Source: Calonectria ilicicola (Eukaryota; Ascomycota; Sordariomycetes; Hypocreales; Nectriaceae). From it: a DNA stretch of 64,000 bases. The DNA is taken from positions 7,316,001 to 7,380,000 of the forward strand of contig CP085826.1 in assembly GCA_020809705.1 (NCBI GenBank), given 5' to 3'. Numbering within the stretch: position 1 is the stretch's first letter; each line of letters starts with the position of its first letter. Below are positions 1 through 10,927 of the stretch, one piece after another. The notes beneath the pieces are model-generated. The model did no database searches. It saw only the letters and a list, made by a program, of their open reading frames with translations, and was not told the DNA's origin. Position numbers and translations under genes: made by a program.

Positions 1-134
1 CGGTTATCAAGCTTGAGCTTCATCTATAGTTATCATACATGTACCTGGATAAATAGGTGGTTGGCAAATAAGCTGCAGACCTAAATATGAGCAGTGGCTT
101 AGGCTCCTGCACTTCTCTTGCCTACAAATGGGCT

Positions 135-710
135 GTTCATATTAGAAGTATCGCCTGACTTCGTTGGCCTCTTTGAGAAAGAATGTCACTATCATATATT
201 TTTTATACGTGATGTACGCTGCAAGAGTACACTGGGCGGATGCTCTAAGAGGGTTCTCTGATCAATTCAACGACCAAAAGAGCCTGTCACTCTTATTGGG
301 CTCATCTATAGCAACTTCCACCTAGCATTTCAAAATGGGATTAGGTTTGTACTTCTTTGCGGATAAGACCTACAGCACCGCCTTCCATTTCATTTTTTTG
401 TCTTCGGTGGGTCGATGACAAGCTTTGGAGAAACATCTACACATTCAAAGGCGTTTCGGTGGATCTTATCCACAATGAAGTACAAGTCTGATACCATTTT
501 GAAATGCCAGGCGACAGTTTCTATAGATGAGCCCAATAAGAGTAACAGGCTCTTTAGTTAAATTGATGAAAAGCTCTTTTAGAGTATCCACCCAGTGTAT
601 TCATGCAGTGTACATCGCGTAAAAAAATAAAAAATAATATAAAAAACTATGATAGTGACAAGACACTCGCCAAGAGGCCAACAAGGTCAACCGATGCTTC
701 TGGTATGGAC
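135..710. repeat. Long imperfect fold-back (inverted repeat) element
   Basis: The arms at about 135-370 and 461-710 are reverse complements of each other along most of their length, around a loop of about 90 bp. Shared blocks include CTCTTATTGGGCTCATCTAT in the left arm with its complement near 523-540, and CACTATCAT/ATGATAGTG further out. Most mismatches between arms are transitions (G:C in one arm, A:T in the other), as expected if RIP-type mutation has acted. There is no ORF inside and no clear target-site duplication. It could be a MITE or fold-back relic, or an inverted duplication; the class is not determined. Confidence 0.75.
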
Positions 711-976
711 GTCACGCAACAGCTCCGTGGACAAGACATACGCAACGGGTAGTCACATGAGGAGGGATAGTCACATAAGGGGCCCGCGGGCCCTTTCAAC
801 CTAGCTTCTTCATCCTTCATCACCCATCAATACAATCCATTTCCCTGCTACAGCAGCTTTCTAGCCCTTCGTGCTTTCCAAGGCCTCTGGCCATCGCCTC
901 TTTGATCGTATCAACAAGCACCAATTTTTATACTTCCGAGGCACTGCGTTAACAAGTCCTCACCACATAAGCCAAG
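711..976 (+). promoter_or_regulatory. SmB 5' flank
   Basis: Upstream region of the SmB gene, between the fold-back element and the ATG at 977. It contains a small palindrome GGGCCCGCGGGCCC at about 780-793 and then a pyrimidine-rich stretch. No TATA box is evident. Confidence 0.3.
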
Positions 977-1577
977 ATGTCGAACAAACAAGGAAGGATG
1001 GCCGGTTACATCAACTGGCGGATGCGAGTGACACTCAACGATGGAGGAGCCATGACCGGTCAGATGCTCGCCTTCGATAAGCACATGAACCTTGTCCTAG
1101 CCGATACCGAGGAGTTTCAGCGTGTCAAGCGCAAGCACAACAAGCCTGCCGCCCCAGGCTCCTCCGATTCGGCCTCGCAAACCATTGAGACTGAAGAGAA
1201 GCGAACTCTCGGTCTGACTATTGTCCGTGGTGCCCACATCATCTCGCTGTCGGCCGAGTCCCCTCCCCCCGCCGACCCAAGTGCTCGACTTGGAAAGAGT
1301 GCTCCCGGAGGTATCCCCTCTGCTCTAGCCTCTGGACCTGGCGTTGCCCGCGCTGCTGGCCGAGGTGCACCCCCTCCAGGCTTCCCTGGAAACTTCCCTC
1401 TCCCTGGATTCCCTGGCAATGCCTCTTTTCCTCCTCCAGGCTTCAACCCTCCCGGTGGGTACATTTATAAGCAAGAGAAATGCAGGAACCTAAACCGCGT
1501 GGAACAAAGAAGTGTTTGATGACAAGATTCACGCGTATTTCCAGGCTACAAAGTCTGTTTTTCAGCCAGCCAACTGA
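977..1577 (+). CDS. smb1: Small nuclear ribonucleoprotein-associated protein B (SmB)
   Basis: Core Sm protein of the U1, U2, U4/U6 and U5 snRNPs; it helps form the heptameric ring on snRNA and acts in nuclear pre-mRNA splicing. The N-terminus (GRMAGYINWRMRV, then GQMLAFDKHMNLVLAD and EEFQRVKRK) is the Sm1 motif, and GLTIVRGAHIISLSAE is the Sm2 motif with its RG pair. A Pro/Gly-rich tail with repeated PPGFPGN-like units follows, as in other SmB proteins. The ATG at 977 gives the conserved start. The 3' end is uncertain. The frame runs to a stop at 1519, but a donor after 1454 (GTGGGT) joined to the acceptor at 1569 gives a short PPAN-stop end of about 161 residues, which I prefer. Family assignment is firm; the last exon is not. 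Confidence 0.85.
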
Positions 1578-4500
1578 GAATCCGTGCTCCTCTTTTTTCG
1601 TCTTCTTTTTATTTTGTCCAGTGTGTTCATAGAGGTCCATAGAGGTTTATTTGCGTCTAATAAAAAAGGAATATGTAGCCAACTCGACCAGGACTTCTCT
1701 CAGAAGCCCCAAAGCCATAATGGTAGCAGATACAACCAATACAACCAACAACCTTGCTTGGCAATGAGTTTCCAGAAAAAGAACCAACCAACTTAATTAT
1801 CTGTACAGTGCAACCTTAATGCCCACATGAAAGTTTAGATAGTACGGACTTCTATTACCCCATCTCCGGAAAGCGATCATAAAAGCGGCAGGTTGTGCCC
1901 TATACCATGTTCTCTGCCTTCTGACATCCTTACTTCATAAAAATTTGGATGGGGTAGCGGACGCTTCCCAAAAAAAAACCCAACGTTCAAGTTAAGCTCT
2001 TTGGGTCTCAAAAACGACAACAATCCGTATTTTTTTGGGTTATCGCCTCTTTATTATACCTCGACTTAGTGGACAGCATTCGAAAAAAAAAAAAAAAAAA
2101 ACAAGACACGGGCAGATCTCTGTGCTACAGACCATTCAGTCGAATGACTAATAAGTGGCGAACAGCGGGCATATCAAATAAATTTGCAATCGGAAGAGGA
2201 ACGAGACTGAAGCTGGATCATACACAAATTAACACCAACCTCCCTATCTTTTTAGCGCCAATACAAGTCTAGCTATCCGGCAAGGTCAATCCAATAAGGC
2301 GGCTGTGTCGTTATAATCATCGGTGGGGCGGAATGAGTGAGCTACATATAAGATCCGGGATTTCACTGCAATTTTAGCTTCCAGAGGCCACCCACCACGG
2401 ACAATTTCCCCACACTTCGGTCTTACCCTATACCACCGCAAATTCGGTTTGGGGTTCTGTTTCCTGGCACTAAAATTCCACACAACTTACGAAGTCAAAT
2501 TTTTCCTTTCGTCGTATTAGAACGTGGAAATTTGAACGAGAAGGGTATGCCTTTCGAGTGGAAAGCGTTACGAGGCCTTGTTGTCACAAGCATTAGATAT
2601 TGAATGGCGAAAATATTAATTTTGTTACACTATATTATCACTTGGAATTGTTTTGATGTTGGATCCTGAGCGGTTCTGACTTCACCAAAATCTCCACAAT
2701 TGACAGGGAATGAGTGGGTGGCATGAACCTGCGCATTTCACTACAATTTTAGCCGTGACGGTCATCGCAGGAAGTTTGCTCGAGTGGCCCTGGCCCTATC
2801 CTATTCTATGGCACATTTTTTCTTCCCTCCGTTTTTGAACCCCTAAGGAGTGTATAATGTATTCGAGTATTGAGGTAAAGAAGATGTCATGGCTAAGAAA
2901 GACAGCTCTTTTGGGCTGGTAGGGGACGTTGCCTCACCTAACCCTTTTACTATGCCTGAATCTCTAGCGGATAGGCCACACTTTTGTTGGCTCGATGGAA
3001 TAAAAACCGAGGACCCCGACCTTTTTTTATAACCATGACAGCTCCTTTCTGAGGTATCTGCACATTATTTGGTCAAATCATCGGATATCTGGTCCATGTG
3101 TTAAATCATGTGACCCTTGTGGGGTGACGGGGGTTGATCTGCTCAACGCAGTGGTTCGAGGGCCCCTCTTCGCCAAGGACAATCATGATATCGGCAAGCG
3201 ATTCGCGGTTGCATTGCAAATGGTATATGAAGCGAGAAAGCCGATCAAAACAAGGAACCAGGGGCATTCGTCCGATGGTAGGAAATTGGCGGAACACCAG
3301 GAGAGAAGCATCCCCGGCTCGGTTCGCGCGAGATTAACTGCCCTGTCCGGTGGTGGGAGATGGGAGGATTTTTTTGCTCAACATTTAACGGCGCTGGGGG
3401 CGGAGATACCCTTGGCAATTAAGCTTGTTCGCTTGCAACAAGTTTTTTTCTTCTATTTTTCTACTCGTCCGCCCTGGTGTCGACCTAGAACGCAGGGAAT
3501 CACATTGAATACGTGTATACGTGAGAAGGGAAATCAATTAAAGCCCTTCATTCCACATGGGACTGCAGTGTGTGTAGTGAGTGTGTGTGTGCATTTTGGC
3601 CCGGCTGCTGCGTCAGTATCAAGGGCGGGCACCCCGAGAACCGATTGTATGGGAGACCCCAGGCTGCCAAGCAACACCGAGACCCGTCGTCGGGCCCGGG
3701 ATGTCGGGCGTCGCGGAGAATTTACTGGGCGGCAGTCGTAAGACTTCAGGGCGCATGTTTCGAGGTCCACCCTGCTTTGCATCTTGTAGGCGCCTCAACC
3801 ATGTCAGGGGCACCTGTCGAACCGCTACAACCCTTGCGGTTCTGACGGCAGCAACTAACTCCGCTACAATTATGGGTTTATGGGGTCCGTGGTGGTGCGC
3901 AGATCCCTGCGTGGGGCCCCCGTTGGGGCTAGGACCATGGCATTCTGCTGTCGCTGCTACATGAATCTGAAGCTAAGCGCAGAAGTTACAGCGTCGGATG
4001 TCGGTGGACCTGCTCCAAAACGGCGTCGTGATAGGTGGATGGATGGGATGTTTCGTGATTTCTGAAACCGGGGAAACCTTTTGTGCTGCGACAACGCTAA
4101 GACAAGGTACAGAGAAGAAAAAGGACAAGAAGGAAGGCGAAAAGGAAAATATATTGGATTGAAATGAGATGAAAAAGGAAGAAAGGGGACTTTGTTCTGG
4201 TCTCGAGGCAAAATGTTTAAAGACCACGAGGGAGACTGGCAATCCTGGGATGCTATTGGGGCTTGAACTTGGCTCCCTTCTCTCCCTCAGGGCTGCTGAC
4301 GGATGTCGGAGGGCCCTGTTCTCTAACTGGACTGGACGACAAGGGCAACACATGGCTCATTAGCCCTCTTCGCCTATCCTCCAGACTACCAGCTTGAAAG
4401 CCGCGTAATCCAGCCATCGCTAACTTGCTTATTTTGCCCATAATTCCCACCCCGGCGCGCATCAATCAACTTGCTCTTTGTTTCCGGTGTTCCCGCTTCC

Positions 4501-6970
4501 CGCAGCGTCTCCACGTCCCGGTGTGGGTGGTTTTTGGGCGATATGGGCGTGGCGTCGTGTCAGAACGCGCGTATACGGGTGGAACCCTCTCCCTCGGTCC
4601 TGCGTCCCATGATGGAGAATTGAGACAAATCAAGACTGGCTAAATGCCCATTCCTCGATTATTTTCTTTTTGCCTCGCCCCCGGACCCTCGGGGGTTGGG
4701 GGAGAGGAGAGTTTGGTTTGGTGGCCTCCGGAGCCGACGGAGGATTTTGTTGTGCACGCCCCCCCCAGCGTGTTATAGGAATGACATCGACGATTTTTTT
4801 TTACTGCTCTACGGATTAACCGATAGCGAGAGAGAAAATCGGTCTGGTAGTAGGTTGGCGGCATATCAATATCCGTATGGCTATAGCCTTGATTGGAGCG
4901 GGTTGATTGGAAATTCTTACAGCCTTCATCCCAGAAGGCAGTGTTGTAATCGGGCCCTTGTTTCGATTGTAAGGACTCCCTCCATCTCCGTGAGGCTGCC
5001 AAGACTATGCCTCCAACAGGTAAAGATGACCGAGGGACTGGGAGCAGCTTGGTGGATTAATTCTAATTAACTAACGACGAAACATTCAAGCGAGGCAGCA
5101 CGGACAAGGGAACCTGCAAAAAGCCAAGAGGTGAAAATGGAGACAGGTCAAGCCACATGTTTCTTTCTTCTCGTCAATCTCTCTTCTTTCCCTGTGTGTG
5201 CGCGTATTCGAATGGCTCAGCCCCGTTCTTGAACGATTTAGCATCGGAGACTATTGATGATATCCTTTCTGCTAAGAGCGCATCGCTTCGATTCAAGCTT
5301 TTGTGGGCCAAGTCGTACGTACGCAAACCCACCTGCGGCAATCCACGCGGCGGCACACCGGAGCCCGAAATCAGAATCAGTGCGTCTTGATCTCCCACAC
5401 TGCCGGCCACTCTATTGGGAACGGACGGGCGACCGCCCGATCCCTGGGCAGGGCTTGCGTCAACAGATGGAGACGACGGCGCAGGGGCCCCAGGGCTCAA
5501 CTGTCTGCCGCTTTTAGAGGTGGCCCAGGACTGGTGTGTGATTTGCCCAAGTGTTTTTGGGATGTCTTGGATTGCAGGCGTACAGCGGCATGAGATTGGG
5601 TCATGTGTAGAGGAGAGGAGAGGAGCGAGCACACATGAGCGAGCGAGTGTGCATGCTGCTGTCATGGATGAGGGCAAATTAAAAGAGGAGATGACTTGAC
5701 GGTAGTAGCAGCAGTATTCAACAGGACCGAGATTACAATGGGATTATGGTGGCATCGGGGGGTTAGCCAGTCATTCATTCATTCATTCGTTCTGGTCATG
5801 TCATGGTGGTGATGAATTTCCCGTCGTGGCTGGCGGGTGTGAGCAATGCATTGTCCCAGGTGAGGCGAGGCTGAACGGGTGTGGCGGCCCCATCCCATTG
5901 AGAGACATTTGTACAGTGAAGAACGGCCTCGAACACCACGGCCAGCCACCACCAGCACACAAAAGATAGAGATGTTATTTAGATGATGAAGGTGTTGTTT
6001 AACCTTATGGCACATTCTTAATCCCTTGGCTTCGAGTACAATTCTTTTTGGGCTGTTTCAAGGGCAGCTGCACAATACTAACTAGTACATCCCTCTATCT
6101 ATCTGCACGCACACAAGCAGCAGACAAGGCCCTGTCTTTTTTCCCTTTTAGTGGGCTCCCCAGTGCAAGCAAGCGCCCAACGGCCAGCGTTACGTCACCC
6201 CCCGGCCAGCGGGGCTCGCACACTTCCAGGGGGCCCAATATAGCGGCAACGTCGGCCAGCCCCGATTGGGAACCCCTGCCCGCGACAGACATCCAATACA
6301 TTGGATTGCATGGGCTGGCAGAAGCCGCAGCGAGCCTCTGTTCCATGTTCATGTTCGTACGTACACGGGCATACGTATACGCCGTATCCACTTGTTCTGT
6401 TCAAGACACCCGCCGGTGCTATGTATATCTGCGTGCTGGGCCCTCGTAGCCGTCTCAACTGCTGCATTCCTGTTGTTGACTCTCCCTCCATCTCCCCCTC
6501 TAAACCATCCCTCTTCCTTTTTTCCTCCATCCGACGTTTCTTTTTTTTGTCTTCTTTTTTCTTGTTTTGTTGTATACCCACGAGCACGCGACCAAAAAAA
6601 AGAAACCCGTCTCTTGATTGCTCTTGTGTGCTGTGTATACTTGGTGCTGCGCCGGTGCTCACCAAAAACCCTCCAACAACACACCTACTTCGACTAGCAT
6701 CGCACCTGTGATGCGTCCCATCTTTGCCGTTTTTGTCACTGTTTAACCGTTATACACTGGATGTTCCTGCCACCGACTTTCTTTTGATCCATTTCTCCAA
6801 CCAGCGACTAAACTCCTTTCCGAACAATCGCCTCTCGACCTACGATACCCGGATTCACTCACCCTCACATTTATACAATATCACCTGGGCTCGATATATT
6901 CACCAACATCGTCCCTTGTAGCCTTTAAATCCTATTTGGACTCACAACAATCCATTCTATTTACATCGAA
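1578..6970. other. Gene-free region of 5.4 kb
   Basis: No ORF here has convincing coding character. Frames are short, overlap on both strands and are rich in Pro/Arg/Ser from base composition. Visible items are a poly(A) run at about 2083-2101, an ATTC microsatellite near 5771, GT-rich stretches near 3570 and CT-rich tracts at about 6480-6560. The last 500 bp are pyrimidine-rich and probably hold the promoter and a long leader of the arylsulfotransferase-like gene. No tRNA or 5S rRNA was recognised. An lncRNA cannot be excluded. Confidence 0.5.
5771..5792. repeat. ATTC tetranucleotide microsatellite
   Basis: About five ATTC units in a row, the last changed to GTTC, in intergenic DNA. Confidence 0.8.
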
Positions 6971-8821
6971 ATGGTGTCTCGTTGGAGGAACACGGCCAAG
7001 GCCGCACTGTCTGCTCTGGCTTTTGCCGGCACAGCTGTGGCAGACCTGGTCATGTTTAACAACGTAAACGACTTTACCGCGCTAGCAGATGCCCACAACG
7101 GCTTCCCCAGCCAGACATTTAAGTCTTCAGATATTGTGGCTCCCGTCTTCAACGTGGAAAAGTACGAGTATAACGAAGTCGATGATGCTCCCTACATCTT
7201 CATCGGTTCTGTCTATGGCGAGATGCGGGCTGGCCCCATGATTCTCGACGCTAGGGATCTCAGCCTCGTCTACGCCGACCAGCACTACGACAACTCGTAC
7301 ACATCGCAGGTTCAGGAAATCAACGGAACCCGCTACCTCGTCTTCTGGGAGGGAGTTCACAACCGTGGCCACGCCAACGGCTGGGGCCTCGTGTTTGACG
7401 AAAACTACGATCTCAAGTGGAATGTCACGGCGACGGGATTCAAGGAAGATGCCCGCGCCGACATGCACGAGATGCGCATTACTCCCCAGGGCTCTGCTAT
7501 CTTTACTGTTTACTGGAGCATCCCCTGGGACTGCACCCAGTTTGGCGGCCCCGTCGATGGTCTCCTGATGGACAGCGGTTTTCAGGAGGTTGATCTCGAG
7601 ACCAACGAGGTCCTCTTTACATGGGCTGCCACAGAGCATTTTGATGTTGGCGACACCAAGGCCCGATACGGAGAAGGATTTGGTGTTGGCGACAACTCTG
7701 GTTTCGACTTCTTCCACATCAACTCTGTCGACAAGACTGAGGACGGCAACTATCTCATCTCTGCTCGTCACATGTCCACCATTGCTCTCATCGACGGCAA
7801 CGACGGCCATGTCATCTGGGCTCTGGGTGGTGCCCGCAACCAGTTCCTCGATCTGAGCGAAGGCCGAGCCACCAACATTGGCTGGCAGCACGATGCTCGC
7901 TTCTTCCACAACCAGTCCCACATCACCATGTTTGACAACCACGCCGAGTACACCGGCCCCTGCCACGAAGATGGCTGCAAGTCCCGTGGTCTTCACCTCG
8001 AGATCGACGCCGGGGCCATGACTGCCCGCGTCGTCCAGGAGTACTGGCACCCGGCCAAGCTCGACTCTGGTGCCATGGGCGGTCTCACCCACCTCGACAA
8101 CGGCAACGTGCTGGTCGGCTGGGGCTACAACCCCGGCTTCGTCGAGTACAAGCCCGACGGCACACCCGTCCTGGAGGTGCAACGCGGCAAGCTGGGCGAG
8201 AGCTTCCAGGCCGACATGTTCGCCTACCGAGTCGACAAGCACAACTGGGTCGGCCGCCCCAAGTGGCTGCCCAGCGCCGCCATCGACGCCCCCCATCGAA
8301 CCACTGAGAATGCCACCGTCTGGGTGTCGTGGAACGGAGCCACGGATATTGCCTCGTGGGTAGTGGTGGGTTCCTCCGTCCCCCAAAGCCCCGTCAGTAT
8401 CGTGCCCGCTAACATGACACAGCTCGCCTCCGACTTTGCCAACACGCTCAACGGCCACGAGAACATTGTCGCCGTCGCCAACCGCACCGGCTTCGAGACC
8501 GAGATCTTCCTCGGAAACGCAACCAACCACCGCTACATGGCCGCCGCCGCCCTGACCGCCGACGGCACCATCCTCGGCTCGACCTTTGTCATCGACATGG
8601 CCACCGGCCAGCCCTGCCTGATGCCCAGCAACGTCAACAACCTGTGGCCCGAGTCCGACTCGTCCATGACCAAGTTTGTCATCTTTGGCATGATCCTTGG
8701 AGTGGCCGTTGCAGTGTCGACTCTGGGCCGCTGGTTCTGGCGCCGCCGCTACCACCTCCCCGGCTGGGAGCAGATGACCAAGTACGAGCGACTAGATATT
8801 GAAGAGAGAAGAATCGACTAA
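6971..8821 (+). CDS. Arylsulfotransferase-like (ASST family) secreted/membrane-anchored protein
   Basis: A single-exon gene for 616 residues. The N-terminus is a signal peptide (hydrophobic AALSALAFAGTAVA, about residues 10-25). The body is a beta-propeller-type arylsulfotransferase domain (fungal Arylsulfotran_2 type), recognisable from HEMRITPQGSAIFT, ISARHMSTIALIDG, VIWALGG and GWQHDARF followed by MFDNH. Near the end is a membrane helix (about 569-586, VIFGMILGVAVAVSTL), then a basic WRRR stop-transfer motif and a short cytosolic tail, so the protein is probably anchored at the cell surface or in an endomembrane with the propeller outside the cytosol. Several N-glycosylation sequons are present. 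In bacteria ASST moves sulfate between phenols; fungal substrates are unknown, so activity is inferred. The 542-residue antisense frame is a shadow caused by high GC3. Confidence 0.85.
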   Translation: MVSRWRNTAKAALSALAFAGTAVADLVMFNNVNDFTALADAHNGFPSQTFKSSDIVAPVFNVEKYEYNEVDDAPYIFIGSVYGEMRAGPMILDARDLSLVYADQHYDNSYTSQVQEINGTRYLVFWEGVHNRGHANGWGLVFDENYDLKWNVTATGFKEDARADMHEMRITPQGSAIFTVYWSIPWDCTQFGGPVDGLLMDSGFQEVDLETNEVLFTWAATEHFDVGDTKARYGEGFGVGDNSGFDFFHINSVDKTEDGNYLISARHMSTIALIDGNDGHVIWALGGARNQFLDLSEGRATNIGWQHDARFFHNQSHITMFDNHAEYTGPCHEDGCKSRGLHLEIDAGAMTARVVQEYWHPAKLDSGAMGGLTHLDNGNVLVGWGYNPGFVEYKPDGTPVLEVQRGKLGESFQADMFAYRVDKHNWVGRPKWLPSAAIDAPHRTTENATVWVSWNGATDIASWVVVGSSVPQSPVSIVPANMTQLASDFANTLNGHENIVAVANRTGFETEIFLGNATNHRYMAAAALTADGTILGSTFVIDMATGQPCLMPSNVNNLWPESDSSMTKFVIFGMILGVAVAVSTLGRWFWRRRYHLPGWEQMTKYERLDIEERRID

Positions 8822-10927
8822 AGGAGAGATAAACAAGAGAGGGGAAGAATAAGAGAAGGAGAAGCAACAAAAATGCGAACAAGGCTAGCATATTTTCTTT
8901 TGAGCCTTTGGTGTCTTGATTAGCTTGCATGAAATCGGCGTTGATACCTCGGGAAATGATATGAATGGCGAATTGGCGTTGAAAGGGATTTGGAGAAACC
9001 AACCTGATAAATAGGTTTTACATTGCTATATTGCATCCTCTGTACTTAACACATACACACACAATGACGAAATTTTCTATTATGTTCAATTAAGAGTTTC
9101 TCTATGCAACTGTGATGATTGAGATGTTTACATGTCTATTCTGTTCGACTGACTCCTAGATACAAGTCGTTTTGGATGGACTACTTGCAGCAAATCGAAT
9201 AAACCGAATTAACCAAAAATGTTGACTCATCTCGTTTGGGAACCCTCTATCCATATTCACTACCCGTTCGATCCCCTCCATCTCGACACACACACAAAAA
9301 ACAAGTATAAACGCGTTTACATCCCGCCCTGGCTCAAGATTGCCCTCTTCCTTCACCACGCCACGGCCATGCAGGAACACACAGACCAAGGGGACGCACA
9401 AGCTTTTTACTCCCGTCAATCGGACTGGGTATTATGGATGCACACAGACACGGACACACACACGCCCCTACGCCTCTCCTACCCCCCCTTCTTACCCTAC
9501 CCCCTGGACCGCCGACAGCCCGTGCCCAGCCAAAGCCGATAAAATAGCTCTGCTTCCGCGTAATCCCCAAAGCCACCCCGTGCGGAATGGGAACAAGATG
9601 GGAACAACGTCACCCCCAATGACGACGACTGCATCGCTTGGGTGGGTCGAACGCAGCGCGCTATTGCCATGAATAGAAGCGCAAAATCTCACTGTGAAAT
9701 ATTATATGGGCCAAGGCATGGGCGCGCACGGGAAAGGGGCGGGTGACGGTCGCTAGTGGTGTTCAACTGATTCTGGGAGATTATGACCATCATAAATCAT
9801 ACTTGATGTACATAGGATGCAGTCATAGAAGAGGAAAAAAGTACAATGGATGGGGATAGATAGTAACTAGAAGGATCGCGGCATTTGATCCCATCGATGC
9901 CGAGGAAGTGGACTTTTTTTGTTGAGTGTATTCCCCGCCGAATGGCTTGACCTCGACGGGCAATCGCAACTGCACAACGGCACCATAAACAAGCCGGGCA
10001 ACAAGCTCCACTACCAGCAAAAAAATATCCTTTCAGGACTGACCAGGTGTTCAAGAACCCGGCCCGGTTGTGGCTCCCCTGTCCACAGCATGGTGTTTGT
10101 CCTACATGCTATGGGAGTAGATGGTGGTTGGTGTCCCCCCCTGGTGTTGCTGACTTGTCTTGCAGCAATATCGGACAAGTGTTGTCTCTATACAATATCG
10201 TATCATCGGAACAAAGTTGATTCCTGCAGATGGTTTTCTTCTTTTTGGGTTCAAACTACCGGTCTCCGGTTCGGACAGTTCGGACACTCCGGACCGACAT
10301 CCAAGTCGGACATTGATCCCGACTAATGAAGTTAAACAGATGCCGACTTTACTATGAACTACTTCTCTCTGACAGTTTACCAGACCTCCCGAAACGTAAT
10401 GTACGATGCCGACATATCTATCGGAACGATCTACGACAACGCCGAGCCAAGACCGCGTCAAAGTCTGTCCGACAGAGGCCAAACCTTGCTGAGCACACAT
10501 GAACACGGGGTTCTTTCTCAACATCAAAACTAGGACCAGAATATGACCAATTCCACAAAGTCACGTACGATTCAGCCCACGTTTAGATGCCATCAAGGAT
10601 CATTTGCTGCTATGTTCTCTCTATAAACCTCCAATTCATCACTCCATGTATCACTAACCCAGGGTATCCTCAAACATCCTATCGCGAAATAAACAGAATT
10701 GCGAATTCCAATAGCCACTATTCATGGGCTAAAGCGATGCCTCATCGCCATTACCGGCTTGCCAAATCAAAAAAACAGTGTACGCGAGCCAATGGCTCGT
10801 GTCTAGAAACACCCATTACCAGAGCACTCGTGCTGGACATGGCTCTTCCAATACCTTCCCCAAAACTTCGCCCCAAAACTTTGCCCCAAGAAGGTCGCCT
10901 GAACCCAAATGCGCCAAAATCAAACAT
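8822..10927. other. Intergenic region between convergent genes
   Basis: It holds the 3' flanks of the arylsulfotransferase-like gene and of the RdRP. A stretch at about 10255-10330 repeats CGGAC many times in both orientations, and 10860-10890 has an imperfect tandem of CCCCAAAACTT(C/T)G. No gene is supported. Confidence 0.4.

Noticed and set aside
3124..3741. 205-residue frame in the gene-free region
   Set aside because: Begins with GTG, overlaps other open frames in all phases and has no domain, signal peptide or homology that I recognise.
7127..8755. 542-residue frame on the minus strand
   Set aside because: Antisense shadow of the arylsulfotransferase-like gene; composition (Gly/Val/Asp-rich) is what the reverse frame of a GC3-rich gene gives, and it matches no family.
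10255..10330. CGGAC-rich stretch as a transcription factor array
   Set aside because: Spacing and orientation are irregular and it lies between two gene ends, so a regulatory role is not supported.
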